DNA of 64,000 nucleotides from an uncultured Aquimarina sp. (GCA_947493035.1 CANLOW010000003.1:62001-126000); one strand, 5' to 3'. Shown: positions 1-7,808, numbered from the stretch's first letter. Made by a program: numbers and translations. The notes: generated by a model from the sequence alone, not told the origin.

Positions 1-104
1 CAAATGAAATTGCAGAAGCAGCTTATTATTTGGCTACATCAAATTTTGTAACAGGAGAAACCATTAATGTCGCTGGCGGTCATACAGTCGGACATACAAT
101 CTAA
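1..104 (+). CDS. Short-chain dehydrogenase/reductase, C-terminal end (partial)
   Basis: The frame starting at base 3 is open from the window edge and stops at 102-104. Its last 33 residues read NEIAEAAYYLATS, then FVTGETINVAGG. This is the usual end of classical SDR enzymes: an 'A-x-A-x-x-x-L-A-S' helix followed by 'TGxxxxVdGG'. Only the tail is visible, so neither substrate nor cofactor can be named. The NTF2-like gene starts 11 bases downstream on the same strand and may be co-transcribed. Confidence 0.85.
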   Translation, partial: NEIAEAAYYLATSNFVTGETINVAGGHTVGHTI

Positions 105-115
105 AACGAAAAATT

Positions 116-484
116 ATGTATAAAGAAAATATAAAAGAAGTCGAAAGTGTAATTACTAATTACTTCGAAGGAATTTTTAATGGGAATGTAGCTAAGCTTA
201 AAGCTTGTTTTCATGGAAATGTCTTCATATATGGAGACATTAAGGGAGCTGAGTACTTGAAAAGTGTAAAAGAATATTTAGATGGAGTTGAGAATAGACA
301 AAGTCCTAAAGAGTTGAACGAATCCTTCCAAATGAAAATAATTGGAATAGACATTATTGGTAAAATTGCCATGGCTAAATTGCGTGTTCCAATGTTAGGG
401 TACAATTATTATGACTATTTATCACTAGCTAAAATTGATAGTAATTGGAAAATTGTAAATAAAATATTCACTCATATAGAATAA
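116..484 (+). CDS. NTF2-like / putative lumazine-binding family protein
   Basis: This 122-residue protein has no signal peptide. It starts with a helix (KEVESVITNYFEGIFNGN) and then the 'F.....YGDI.G' segment and beta strands (IIGKIAMAKLRVPM, then YYDYLSLAKIDSNWKIVNK). This is the layout of SnoaL/NTF2-like cone folds, in particular the bacterial 'putative lumazine-binding' family (Lumazine_bd_2). Such proteins bind small ligands or act as accessory enzymes; the substrate is not known. It follows the SDR gene closely, so it may act on the same small molecule. A long palindromic spacer follows it. The fold call is good, the function unknown. Confidence 0.7.
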   Translation: MYKENIKEVESVITNYFEGIFNGNVAKLKACFHGNVFIYGDIKGAEYLKSVKEYLDGVENRQSPKELNESFQMKIIGIDIIGKIAMAKLRVPMLGYNYYDYLSLAKIDSNWKIVNKIFTHIE

Positions 485-492
485 ATAAACAG

Positions 493-624
493 TTGCTAAC
501 AATGTATAAAAGCAATAGCGGTTCGGGTGCAAAATCGAACCACTATTGTGTTTAATTTGGTATCTTATATTCGAAAAGCAAGTACATTTTAATCTGATAC
601 TACCCTTACACTGAGCATTAGCTG
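493..624. repeat. Imperfect palindromic spacer, copy A
   Basis: The left end (495 on) reads GCTAACAATGTATAAAAGC and the right end reads TACCCTTACACTGAGCATTAGC (601-622). The reverse complement of the right end pairs loosely with the left end (GCTAA, TGTRTAA, TAG). The left motif CTAACAATGTATA recurs at 1189, and AACAATGTATA again near 4063. Each copy follows a plus-strand gene. Arm identity here is lower than in copies B and C. Confidence 0.55.
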
Positions 625-654
625 AAAGACAAAAAAATCGTAACCAAAAACAAA

Positions 655-1179
655 ATGAGAAACTTATTTTTAATCATATTCGCATTTTTAACATTCAACG
701 GATTTGCCCAAGATTATTTACTTGCCGACGAAAATTCGGATAAAAATATGATAGCAGATTTTATTGAGAAATCTATCGCAGAAAAAAAGTTGAAAAAAAA
801 TCCTGTTATTGTGGTCAATGAAAGAGTTTTGAAGGACGACCAATTAGACAAATTGAATTTCTATAAATCCGATATTTTAGAATTTAGTCTAATAGCAATG
901 GACAATTCTCAAATAGCGGAATTTTATGGAAAACAAAGTTTAAACGGAGTTGTGCTAATTGAAACAAAACCATTCCAAGAAAGAGCTGCGAAAAGTATTT
1001 CGGATAGTAAAGTATTATATCTATTAAACGATAAACCAATAACTCAAGCGGAACTTGAAAAAATAAATCCTGATAAAATAAAGTCAGTCGATGTAATTAA
1101 AAACGAAAAGGAAATATTAAAATATACTTCCAAAAAAGTAAATGGAGTTGTAATTATTAAAATGAAGAAATCGGAATAA
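655..1179 (+). CDS. Secreted protein made of two TonB-plug-like half repeats
   Basis: This 174-residue protein has a clear signal peptide (MRNLFLIIFAFLTFNGFAQ). The mature part holds two similar blocks of about 60 residues. Each begins with a short strand and an acidic helix (VNERVLKDDQLDKL; LNDKPITQAELEKI), continues with DILEFSLIAMDNSQ or DKIKSVDVIKNEKE, and ends with LNGVVLIETK or VNGVVIIKMK. The ends resemble the 'NGVI.I.TK' end of SusC-type TonB-receptor plug domains, but there is no barrel. The protein is therefore probably periplasmic. It is a lone gene between two palindromic spacers. Function unknown; the plug likeness is my reading, not a proven homology. Confidence 0.6.
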   Translation: MRNLFLIIFAFLTFNGFAQDYLLADENSDKNMIADFIEKSIAEKKLKKNPVIVVNERVLKDDQLDKLNFYKSDILEFSLIAMDNSQIAEFYGKQSLNGVVLIETKPFQERAAKSISDSKVLYLLNDKPITQAELEKINPDKIKSVDVIKNEKEILKYTSKKVNGVVIIKMKKSE

Positions 1180-1185
1180 ATCCTG

Positions 1186-1380
1186 CAGCTAACAATGTAT
1201 AAGAAAACATAGGGCTTTTCTGCTTAATCAAAAGGTCTGTGTTTATTAGTTAAGTCGCCAAATATAAAATTTGACGTTTATGAGAAAAAGATAAAAGCAA
1301 AATATTTATATTTGGCTTAGTACCAAACCGAAACGTATCGCTTATCACCTGCCCTACGTTTCTTACACAAGACGTTGTGC
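1186..1380. repeat. Imperfect palindromic spacer, copy B (longest)
   Basis: The outer arms are CTAACAATGTATAAGAAA..ATAGGGC (from 1189) and GCCCTACGTTTCTTACAC..ACGTTGTG (from about 1351). They pair with few mismatches. Inside is a perfect 12-base inverted repeat, GCCAAATATAAA at 1257-1268 and TTTATATTTGGC at 1305-1316. The whole could fold into one long hairpin. It lies just ahead of the Crp/Fnr gene, so that gene's promoter is probably inside it. Confidence 0.7.
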
Positions 1381-1395
1381 TTCATTAAACATTGA

Positions 1396-2001
1396 ATGCG
1401 CGAATTCTATAATAATTTGAAACCAAAAGAAAAAATAAGAGCTTTAATTAGCAAATTTCGCCCTCTCAACCCTGAAGAGGTTGATTTGATTGTAGAAAAA
1501 ACAGTAGTTAAAAATTTTAAGAAAGGAGAAATTTTATTGCGAGAAGGTCAAATACCTAAAAACTGTTATATGGTGGTAGAGGGCTGTGTAAGAGAGTATT
1601 TAATAAAAGACGGAGAAGAAAAATCTATTGCATTCTATACCGAAAGTGAAACATTTACACCGCAATCAGAGCAAAGTAAACCTTCAAAATTTTATTGGGA
1701 ATGTGCGGAAGATTCTATTTTGACAGTAAGCAGCAAAAATTACGAGGAGGAATTACAAGATATACTTCCACGATTAGAGTTGGTATTTCGTCAAATAGCT
1801 ATTGATAAAATAAATTTAGCGAAAGCTCAATGGAGTGAATTTATATCTTCTTCTCCAGAAGAAAGGTATCTAAATTTACAAAAAACAAAACCATATCTTT
1901 TTGATCGGGTTCCTCATCATCAAATAGCCAGCTACCTTGGTATGAAACCTCAATCTCTTAGCAGGATTCGAAAGAGAATATCTGATGCGAAAAACTCATA
2001 G
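1396..2001 (+). CDS. Crp/Fnr family transcriptional regulator
   Basis: This 201-residue cytoplasmic regulator has a cyclic-nucleotide-binding-type beta-barrel at about residues 30-120 (FKKGEILLREGQ, then CYMVVEGCVREYLIKDGEEKSIAFYTE). It ends in a short helix-turn-helix (HHQIASYLGMKPQSLSRIRKRI). The barrel lacks the conserved Arg of true cAMP binders, as in most Bacteroidota members. Cysteines that could hold an FeS cluster as in Fnr are not arranged N-terminally. The esterase gene begins 98 bases downstream on the same strand and is the obvious candidate target. The inducer is unknown. Confidence 0.9.
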   Translation: MREFYNNLKPKEKIRALISKFRPLNPEEVDLIVEKTVVKNFKKGEILLREGQIPKNCYMVVEGCVREYLIKDGEEKSIAFYTESETFTPQSEQSKPSKFYWECAEDSILTVSSKNYEEELQDILPRLELVFRQIAIDKINLAKAQWSEFISSSPEERYLNLQKTKPYLFDRVPHHQIASYLGMKPQSLSRIRKRISDAKNS

Positions 2002-2065
2002 TAACGTTATCATCTTGCCCTACTAAACATTAACTTTAGTGAATGCATGAGGCAATTCTAACGCA

Positions 2066-2073
2066 TAACTTTG
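2066..2073 (+). promoter_or_regulatory. Candidate -7 element for the esterase gene
   Basis: TAACTTTG matches the Bacteroidota -7 consensus TAnnTTTG. It lies 26 bases ahead of the ATG at 2100. No TTG -33 element is visible at the normal distance, which would suit activation by the adjacent Crp/Fnr protein. That last point is inference. Confidence 0.4.
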
Positions 2074-2099
2074 CAAGTATAAATTAGAATACTTGACAG

Positions 2100-2288
2100 A
2101 TGATTAGAGAATTGATTGCATTACTTCCTTTAATAATAATGAGTACCATACCACTCTCGGTGAACGCCCAACAAAAAATAGATTCATCTACAAATTACAT
2201 TCACTCGGAAAAGACAAGTTTCAAGTCTAATTTTTTTCAAAAAGCCGCTTCCATATTCAATGCCAAAAAGCTCATTGAAAAAAAATAA
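2100..2288 (+). pseudogene. 5' fragment of a secreted esterase gene (signal peptide part)
   Basis: These 62 residues carry a signal peptide (start MIRELIALLPLIIMS, end SVNAQQ) and a lysine-rich stretch ending KKLIEKK. The frame stops right after a run of eight A (2278-2285). Reading one base back across that run gives KKIIKGKYDQNVAPMPK, which flows without a break into the alpha/beta hydrolase that starts at 2321. The two pieces are therefore almost certainly one gene, split by loss of one A, by a sequencing error, or joined by slippage. On its own this fragment has no function. Confidence 0.7.
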
Positions 2289-2320
2289 TTAAGGGAAAAT
2301 ACGATCAAAACGTTGCACCA

Positions 2321-3094
2321 ATGCCAAAGTCTCTTCGGAATAATTTTAAAACAACCGTCGATACTATAAAAGGAAGGAAATTTTGGACATTGAAACCCAA
2401 ACAAAATGCTTCAGAAAAAGTTATCCTTTATTTACATGGTGGGGCATACTATTGGAACATTTCAAAATATAATTGGGCATTTGCAGAAGGTTTGTTAAAG
2501 AAAACGAATGCAACTTTTATCATTCCTGACTATCCATTAGCGCCTCATTCAACGTTTGAACAGGCTTACGAATACCTCGATGAATTGTACGAAGAATTAA
2601 TAGCTAAGCATAGTCCAGAAAATATTACCATTATGGGAGAATCTGCCGGTGGAGGTTTGGCTTTAGGTTTTACAATGTTCCTACGAAATGAAAACCGATC
2701 ACAGCCAAATCAGCTTATCTTAATGGCTCCATGGTTGGACGTAACCATGAGTAATTCAGAAATTCTAGAAGTTGATAAAAAAGATAAAATCTTAGGAATC
2801 AAAGGACTTCAACTTGCAGGAAAAGGTTATGCTGGCGAAACTGAACTATCAAATTATAAGATAAGTCCCATTAATGGAGACCTAACTAATCTAACCAGAA
2901 TAGCTCTTTTTGTTGGAACTCATGATCTGTTTGTAGCAGACTCAAGAAAATTAAGAGATAATGCTCGTAATCTAGGTGTTACCATGAAATATTATGAATA
3001 CCCTAAAATGTTCCATGTTTGGATATTAGTTAACAAGCTAAAGGAAACAAAAGAAGCTAGAAAACAAATAGTTAATTTAATAACCAATTCGTGA
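2321..3094 (+). CDS. Alpha/beta hydrolase, HSL-type esterase (main part of split gene)
   Basis: This is a 257-residue hydrolase domain of the hormone-sensitive-lipase type. The oxyanion-hole motif is HGGAYYW (residues 39-45). The nucleophile elbow is GESAGG with Ser108. The acid is probably the Asp in VGTHDLF and the base the His in MFHVW near the C-terminus. It should cleave short-chain esters. The first ATG inside the domain is used here, but the frame is open back to 2282 and joins the signal-peptide fragment at 2100-2288 by a -1 shift. If the shift is real, the protein made from 2321 would stay in the cytoplasm. The stop overlaps the next start (GTGA). Confidence 0.85.
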   Translation: MPKSLRNNFKTTVDTIKGRKFWTLKPKQNASEKVILYLHGGAYYWNISKYNWAFAEGLLKKTNATFIIPDYPLAPHSTFEQAYEYLDELYEELIAKHSPENITIMGESAGGGLALGFTMFLRNENRSQPNQLILMAPWLDVTMSNSEILEVDKKDKILGIKGLQLAGKGYAGETELSNYKISPINGDLTNLTRIALFVGTHDLFVADSRKLRDNARNLGVTMKYYEYPKMFHVWILVNKLKETKEARKQIVNLITNS

Positions 3095-3330
3095 GAAATT
3101 ATCTAACAAAACAAGATACAACCGTATCTGTATTTAGAACTAATATTGAAGCTAAAGACATCATTACTATTTCTTCAATTTTCAACAAAATATCTTCAAT
3201 TCAAAAATGGAATACAGATTTAGAGGATTTTGATAATATTCTTAGAATAGAAAGTTTCGAAGATATAACTGATATGATTATAAATATATTATCTCATCAG
3301 GGGTTTCAAATTGAAGAACTAGAAGATTGA
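3091..3330 (+). CDS. Small HMA-like fold protein without metal-binding cysteines
   Basis: These 79 residues start with GTG, whose bases overlap the TGA of the esterase gene, so the two are probably translationally coupled. The pattern strand (TTVSVFRTNI), helix (AKDIITISSIFNKI), strand (WNTDLEDFDNILRIES), helix (TDMIINILSHQGF), short strand (QIEELE) fits the ferredoxin-like fold of heavy-metal-associated domains. The CxxC metal site is absent: the loop reads FRTN. Similar Cys-free small proteins occur in Flavobacteriia, but no function is known to me. Confidence 0.6.
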   Translation: MRNYLTKQDTTVSVFRTNIEAKDIITISSIFNKISSIQKWNTDLEDFDNILRIESFEDITDMIINILSHQGFQIEELED

Positions 3331-3355
3331 ATAAATTAACTGCAAAAAACTGAAA

Positions 3356-4003
3356 ATGGATACATCGAAAAAATTCTGGGATAGCGCTTCAAAAAATTAT
3401 GATAAAACAGAAGAACGCTTTGCATATATTCACAATAAGTCAAGGGAGAACACCAAAAAACATCTTCATCCTAGCAATATTGTTTTGGATTATGGATGCG
3501 GAACAGGCACAACAACATGTGAAATTGCTAATCTGGTGAAAAAGATTCATGCCATTGATATCTCACCAAAAATGATTGAAATTGCAAAAGGGAAGGAAGA
3601 TACTCATCAAATTGAAAACGTAAATTTCCTAGCAACGGATATTTTTGATGCTAGACTTAAAAAAGATTCATATGATGCGATACTAGCTTTCAATGTACTG
3701 CACACCATACCTGATCCTCAATTAGTAGTAAAAAGAATAGGTGAACTATTGAAACCTAACGGGATATTTATTTCTGTAACGCCTTGCTTACGCGATAAAA
3801 TGTCATTGTTAATAAACATTCAAATTCAATTCGTTCGTATTTTGTGTAAAATAGGAGTCATCCCTATACCAATTAGAAGACTAAAAAGTACAGAATTAGA
3901 CACTTTAATAGCAAGTGGAAATTTTCAGCCCATTAATACTGAAAAGATCTATAAAGGAGCTTCAAGTTACTATGTGGTAGCCAAAAAGAAGAAGGTCTTG
4001 TGA
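3356..4003 (+). CDS. Class I SAM-dependent methyltransferase
   Basis: This 215-residue cytoplasmic enzyme has motif I VLDYGCGTGTTTCEIA, the acidic end of strand 2 in HAIDISPKMIEIAK, motif II-like NVNFLATDIFD, and YDAILAFNVLHTIPDP. This is the UbiE/Coq5-like Methyltransf_11/25 type. The C-terminal part (SLLINIQIQFVRILCKIGVIPIP) is hydrophobic and may hold a lipophilic acceptor. The substrate cannot be told. It lies 25 bases after the small HMA-like gene and may belong to the same transcript as the esterase. Confidence 0.85.
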   Translation: MDTSKKFWDSASKNYDKTEERFAYIHNKSRENTKKHLHPSNIVLDYGCGTGTTTCEIANLVKKIHAIDISPKMIEIAKGKEDTHQIENVNFLATDIFDARLKKDSYDAILAFNVLHTIPDPQLVVKRIGELLKPNGIFISVTPCLRDKMSLLINIQIQFVRILCKIGVIPIPIRRLKSTELDTLIASGNFQPINTEKIYKGASSYYVVAKKKKVL

Positions 4004-4058
4004 GTTATGGGATATAACCAATTTCTTTTTAAAAAAAACCTTCACATAAATAACGAAA

Positions 4059-4151
4059 GTACAACAATGTATATAAAAAATAGGGCTTTTGTGTAAACTC
4101 GAAAGATAGTGCTTATCAATTGTCTTACTTTCTATACACTAAACGTTGGCA
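4059..4151. repeat. Imperfect palindromic spacer, copy C
   Basis: The left arm contains ACAACAATGTATATAAAAAA and TAGGGC. The right arm reads CTTACTTTCTATACACTAAACGTTGGC. The reverse complement of the right arm pairs with the left arm with gaps. It shares AACAATGTATA and TAGGGCTTTT with copy B. It ends about 25 bases before the putative left end of the IS30 element. Confidence 0.6.
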
Positions 4152-4175
4152 ATAATTAGAAATGATCATTGCATA

Positions 4176-5267
4176 CTCAAGAACTTAACGCAACAAATCT
4201 AAATTAATAGATTTGTTTATATGTTACGCAAAAAGAACACACGACTTACCCTTAAAGAAAGAGTCCAAATTGAGACCCTTTTAAACGAAAATAAGACCCA
4301 AGCTCACATAGCTAAAACTCTAAAAAGATCTCCCTCTACAATCTCTAGAGAAATCAATAAATGGATCCTAAGTAAAACAGATAAATACAATGCAGATTTA
4401 GCCCATTGGAACGCTAAAGATGATTATCTAAACAAAAGAAATACAGATAAAATATCGACTTACAAAAGTTTAAGAATTTACGTCTTTAGAGGTTTACTAT
4501 CTGGTTGGACTCCTGAACAAATTGCTGGTAGACTAAAGCATGAATATCCCAATGACCCTATTATGTCAATTTCTCACGAATCAATATATAGATTCATTTA
4601 TTTAGCCCCTCAAGCTCGTTTAAACAAAAAATTAATCAAACTATTAGTAAGACATAAATCGAGGCGCAGAAAACCTAAAAAAAGACGTGGAAATGGAAGT
4701 AAAATACTCAATCAAGTCAGCATTGACAATAGACCAAAGCATATTAACCTAAGACAAGAAATTGGACACTGGGAAGGTGATTTGGTAATTGGAAAGAATC
4801 ACAAATCAGCTATTGGAACAATCGTAGAACGTAAATCAAGATATACTTTGATTATAAAATTAAAAGCTAAAAATGCTAATGAAGTAGCAAAAATGTTTTC
4901 CGAAAAACTAAACCAATTAAATCCCTTATTTAAAAAATCTATGACATACGACAACGGAACTGAAATGGCTAGACACGAAATTATAACTCAAAAAACAGGT
5001 ATGAAAATTTACTTTGCTCACCCCTATTCTTCGTGGGAAAGAGGAACTAACGAAAATACAAATGGACTCATCAGAAGGTACTTGCCTAAAGGAACTAACT
5101 TCAATGAAATTGATGAAAATAAACTCCTTTTATTCAAGAAAAACTAAACAATAGACCACGAAAAATTATAGGCTATAAAACACCTAAAGAAATTATGGAT
5201 TTTGAACTAAAATCTGTAGCTTAGACTAACTAAAAAAAAGCAACCTTTATTGCATTAGAACCTTGAA
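4176..5267 (+). mobile_element. IS30-family insertion sequence (ends tentative)
   Basis: The element carries one transposase gene. Candidate terminal inverted repeats are CTCAAGAACTTAACGCAAC (4176-4194) and ATTGCATTAGAACCTTGAA (5249-5267), which match at 12 of 19 positions when one is reversed. A second, short hairpin (ACAAATCTA..TAGATTTGT, 4193-4214) lies just ahead of the transposase start. I could not identify a target-site duplication. The right end abuts the broken 3' end of a minus-strand lipoprotein gene, which suggests the insertion cut that gene. Confidence 0.6.
4221..5224 (+). pseudogene. IS30 family transposase, 3' frameshift
   Basis: The intact frame gives 308 residues: an N-terminal helix-turn-helix (LTLKERVQIETLLNENKTQ, IAKTLKRSPSTISREI) and an IS30-type DDE core with HWEGDLVIG, MTYDNGTEM and the Glu in WERGTNENTNGLIRRY. 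It stops at 5147. The expected end (IQEKLNNRPRKIIGYKTP, then KEIMDFELKSVA) is found in another frame, ending at 5222-5224. One extra T in the TTTT run at 5128-5131 would restore it. The three acidic residues all lie before the break, so partial activity cannot be excluded. Other copies of this IS in the same genome would show whether the shift is fixed. Confidence 0.85.
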
Positions 5268-5268
5268 T

Positions 5269-5583
5269 TCAACCTTTTACTGACTCAAGTGTTAATCTAC
5301 ATGAATCATTAACTATGTTAAATCTATACCTTGTTTTTTTACAATTGAACCCAGGAAGTATTACAGTTGAATCAATAGTATTAAATTCTACTATCTCATA
5401 ATCTTTATCATCAATTTGATAAATCATATTTTTAGCTTCCATATTATTAACTACAAGCTTTCTATTTTTATTAATTATATTTAAAACGATCCGGTTTCAA
5501 TCATCTTTCAAATTAATTATATCTGATTTACAAGAAATAAGTAGCAGAGAGAAAAACGGTATTAAGAACCTATTACTTTTCAT
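5269..5583 (-). pseudogene. Decayed lipoprotein gene
   Basis: Reading the minus strand from ATG at 5583 gives MKSNRFLIPFFSLLLISCKS, a good lipoprotein signal with lipobox LISC. A TGA at 5497-5499 interrupts after about 28 residues. The same frame then runs on for about 75 residues with normal composition (KLVVNNMEAKNMIYQIDDKD, later RYRFNIVNDSCRLTLESVKG) to a stop at 5269-5271, next to the putative IS30 end. Its ATG overlaps the TGA of the SUKH gene (ATGA), so the two were coupled. One base change (TGG to TGA) plus IS truncation explains the state. Function unknown. Confidence 0.6.
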
Positions 5584-6020
5584 TTTTTTAGCTTCGATTT
5601 TACTTTGTTCCAAAATGAGCTTTTCTCAATGTAGAGCTTAATTATTGATTCAGCTATTTTAGCGACTTCTCTTGTCTCATGATTCCAAAAATAAAGTTCA
5701 TCAGTTAAATTTCCCGTTCCATTATGGGTCAATATTAATTGATTGCCAAAACCGTCAGCTCCTATTACAATAGCATTGTTTGGAAATCCACTCCACTCCT
5801 GAGCGTTTTTTGTTTTAACTCCAATGTGATTACAGGTACGACTTATTCTTTTTCTGTCAGACTTGTCAAAAAACGGATGTAATTCAAATACAAATTCGTC
5901 TGAAATATACAACTCTCCACCATTTAATTTAATCATTCTATTTTTAAACTCTGTAGGGAATTTTATATTCAATTGTGATTCGGTATCTATTATATATTTT
6001 TCATCAATTGGAAATGGCAT
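5580..6020 (-). CDS. SMI1/KNR4 (SUKH) family protein
   Basis: This 146-residue cytoplasmic protein has the SUKH pattern. The N-terminal helix (EKYIIDTESQLNIKFPTEFK) is followed by LNGGEL, the central GVKTKNAQEWSGFPNNAIVI, GADGFGNQLILTH, and LYFWNHETREVAKIA. SUKH proteins are widely used as immunity proteins against polymorphic toxins, but many also stand alone. No toxin gene is in view: the neighbours are a DUF1501 gene and a broken lipoprotein gene. It could be an orphan immunity gene. The family call is firm, the role is inference. Confidence 0.8.
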   Translation of the reverse strand: MPFPIDEKYIIDTESQLNIKFPTEFKNRMIKLNGGELYISDEFVFELHPFFDKSDRKRISRTCNHIGVKTKNAQEWSGFPNNAIVIGADGFGNQLILTHNGTGNLTDELYFWNHETREVAKIAESIIKLYIEKSSFWNKVKSKLKK

Positions 6021-6084
6021 TCTATTTTTGAGTTACATTATGCACAACAAGAGTATATCACAACTACACACCACTAACTCTGGT

Positions 6085-6118
6085 AATGAAGTAGTTGAAT
6101 TTCAAAAACTACTTCATT
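6085..6118. terminator. Hairpin between SUKH gene and DUF1501 gene
   Basis: AATGAAGTAGTT (6085-6096) and AACTACTTCATT (6107-6118) form a perfect 12-base stem with a 10-base loop. It lies about 30 bases after the DUF1501 stop on the minus strand. There is no U-tract, so it may be a weak terminator or an RNA-stabilising 3' end. Confidence 0.45.
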
Positions 6119-6149
6119 CATTGAATACACTTATAAATGCTTTAAAATT

Positions 6150-7799
6150 CTAAATAAAGAATTTACCACTATAAGCTTTTCCTTTATACAAAGCTCTGTA
6201 GATATAAACTCCAGAATTAGCTTCACCTAATTCATTGGTCAAGTTAATTGTAAAAGAACCTGGGTTAGCTATTTCTTCTCTTAGCACCTTAATACGTGCT
6301 CCAGACATACTAAATATACTTATGTTAATATGAGATGTTTCTTTTGTTTGATAATGCAATAAAGTTTGCCCTAATTGATAGGTGGTAGAATGATCAAAAT
6401 TAAAAGAAGATACAGCAAAATCTGTATTAATAATTCCTTTACAAGAAAAACCAAAGTTTCTTTCCTCAAAAGGTGTTTCTAGCTTTAATGCTTTATCTAC
6501 TACTTCGGGATCTATACATAGCCACTCTTTCATCGCTACCCCATAAACTTCCCTAAAATCTACAGTATGCTTTAGGTTACCTCTCTTATCTAAATCATTT
6601 AAGTCAGGGTGATCTCCAACAAATCCATTGTCTTGTATCGCTGGTCCAAAAAACATAATTGGAGCAGCCTCACCATGCTCAGTTCCTTTAGAACCATTCT
6701 CTTCTGCACGACGACCAAATTCAGAAATAGTCATAGAGAGCACTTTTTGATCATGCTCAGTTTCAGCAAGATCTTCGTAGAATGTTTTAATGGCAATAGA
6801 TATGTCTTTCCATAGTTTTGGATGATCTTCTAACTGATTGGCATGGGTATCAAATCCACCTAAGCTTACCATATAAACTTTAGTACCTAAATCTCCTTTA
6901 ATAATTCTAGCAATCTCTTTTAGCTGTTGTGATAATTGACTTACATCTTTACTAGGGTATGCTACAGTGTTTTGACCTCTTTGATAAGCTTTACTTATAA
7001 CTCCCGCATAGGTAAATGTATTATTGGTGACACCTCTTAAAAACTTCAATCGATCAGAATATTCGCAAGCCTCTTTTATGTCATTTATACTGTGTAATTG
7101 CCCTGACTCACCAATACTCTGTAGAGACCTTACATTTGAAACTGTTATTGCATAATTGTTGATCCCTTCATCTTCAAAAATAAGATTCCCAAAATTACCA
7201 ATTTGTATGGCTGCCGGTATTTCAGGAGGGTTTACCAAATAATCGGGATATAGACCATTAAAATACCTTCCCATAAACCCCGAGCTTATAGAGTTATCAT
7301 TTAATAAGGGATTATTTTCATCTACAATAGAATTAGCCCAAATATCTGCAGATTTAAAATGTGACAAAGTTTGATCTTGATAGCCTACTCCATGTACAAC
7401 TTTCATAGCTCCCTCGCCCCACATTGCTTCTAAATCACTCATGTAATTAGGCATTCCAAAATCATCATCTAATTTGATTAAAGAATTTTGTTGATGTCTT
7501 AAATTTGGTCTAAGGTTAGCATACTTATCGTAGTCGTATACAGGAACTATAGTGTTTAAACCATCATTACCTCCTTTTAGCCGAATTAACACTAAAATGT
7601 TATCTGTTTCTGTATCATTGATAGCTTGTGAAAGCGGCGAATTTACAGAAGCTGAGATTTGATTAGCACCAAGTAACATACTTCCTCCTCCAACTAAACC
7701 TAAAGCTTGAAGAAAAGACCTTCTACTCCACTTTTCATGTTCTTGACTATGAATATCAGAACCTGGCTGTGCGTTATGCAAATTGTGATTAGTACACAT
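6150..7799 (-). CDS. DUF1501 protein with Tat signal and T9SS type A sorting tail
   Basis: This 549-residue protein opens with a twin-arginine signal: SRRSFLQALG (Arg26-Arg27) followed by a hydrophobic stretch. The body is DUF1501, a sulfatase/alkaline-phosphatase-like fold (VLIRLKGGNDGLNTIVPVYD; SLGGFDTHANQ; TISEFGRRAEENGSKGTEHG). The last 75 residues form a T9SS type A sorting domain (SIFSMSGARIKVL, NSGVYIYRALYKG, AYSGKFFI). It would therefore cross the inner membrane folded by Tat and the outer membrane by T9SS. DUF1501 genes usually pair with DUF1800, as here, 9 bases downstream of it. The enzymatic role of the pair is unproven. Confidence 0.9.
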   Translation of the reverse strand: MCTNHNLHNAQPGSDIHSQEHEKWSRRSFLQALGLVGGGSMLLGANQISASVNSPLSQAINDTETDNILVLIRLKGGNDGLNTIVPVYDYDKYANLRPNLRHQQNSLIKLDDDFGMPNYMSDLEAMWGEGAMKVVHGVGYQDQTLSHFKSADIWANSIVDENNPLLNDNSISSGFMGRYFNGLYPDYLVNPPEIPAAIQIGNFGNLIFEDEGINNYAITVSNVRSLQSIGESGQLHSINDIKEACEYSDRLKFLRGVTNNTFTYAGVISKAYQRGQNTVAYPSKDVSQLSQQLKEIARIIKGDLGTKVYMVSLGGFDTHANQLEDHPKLWKDISIAIKTFYEDLAETEHDQKVLSMTISEFGRRAEENGSKGTEHGEAAPIMFFGPAIQDNGFVGDHPDLNDLDKRGNLKHTVDFREVYGVAMKEWLCIDPEVVDKALKLETPFEERNFGFSCKGIINTDFAVSSFNFDHSTTYQLGQTLLHYQTKETSHINISIFSMSGARIKVLREEIANPGSFTINLTNELGEANSGVYIYRALYKGKAYSGKFFI

Positions 7800-7808
7800 A
7801 GTTAAAAC

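Noticed and set aside
493..4151. Calling the palindromic spacers true integron attC sites
   Set aside because: The ends do not match the R'/R'' core GTTRRRY/RYYYAAC and no integrase gene is in view, so they are reported only as cassette-like repeats.
5863..6153. 96-codon plus-strand frame
   Set aside because: It lies opposite the SUKH gene and continues into the hairpin region; composition is that of an antisense shadow with no motif.
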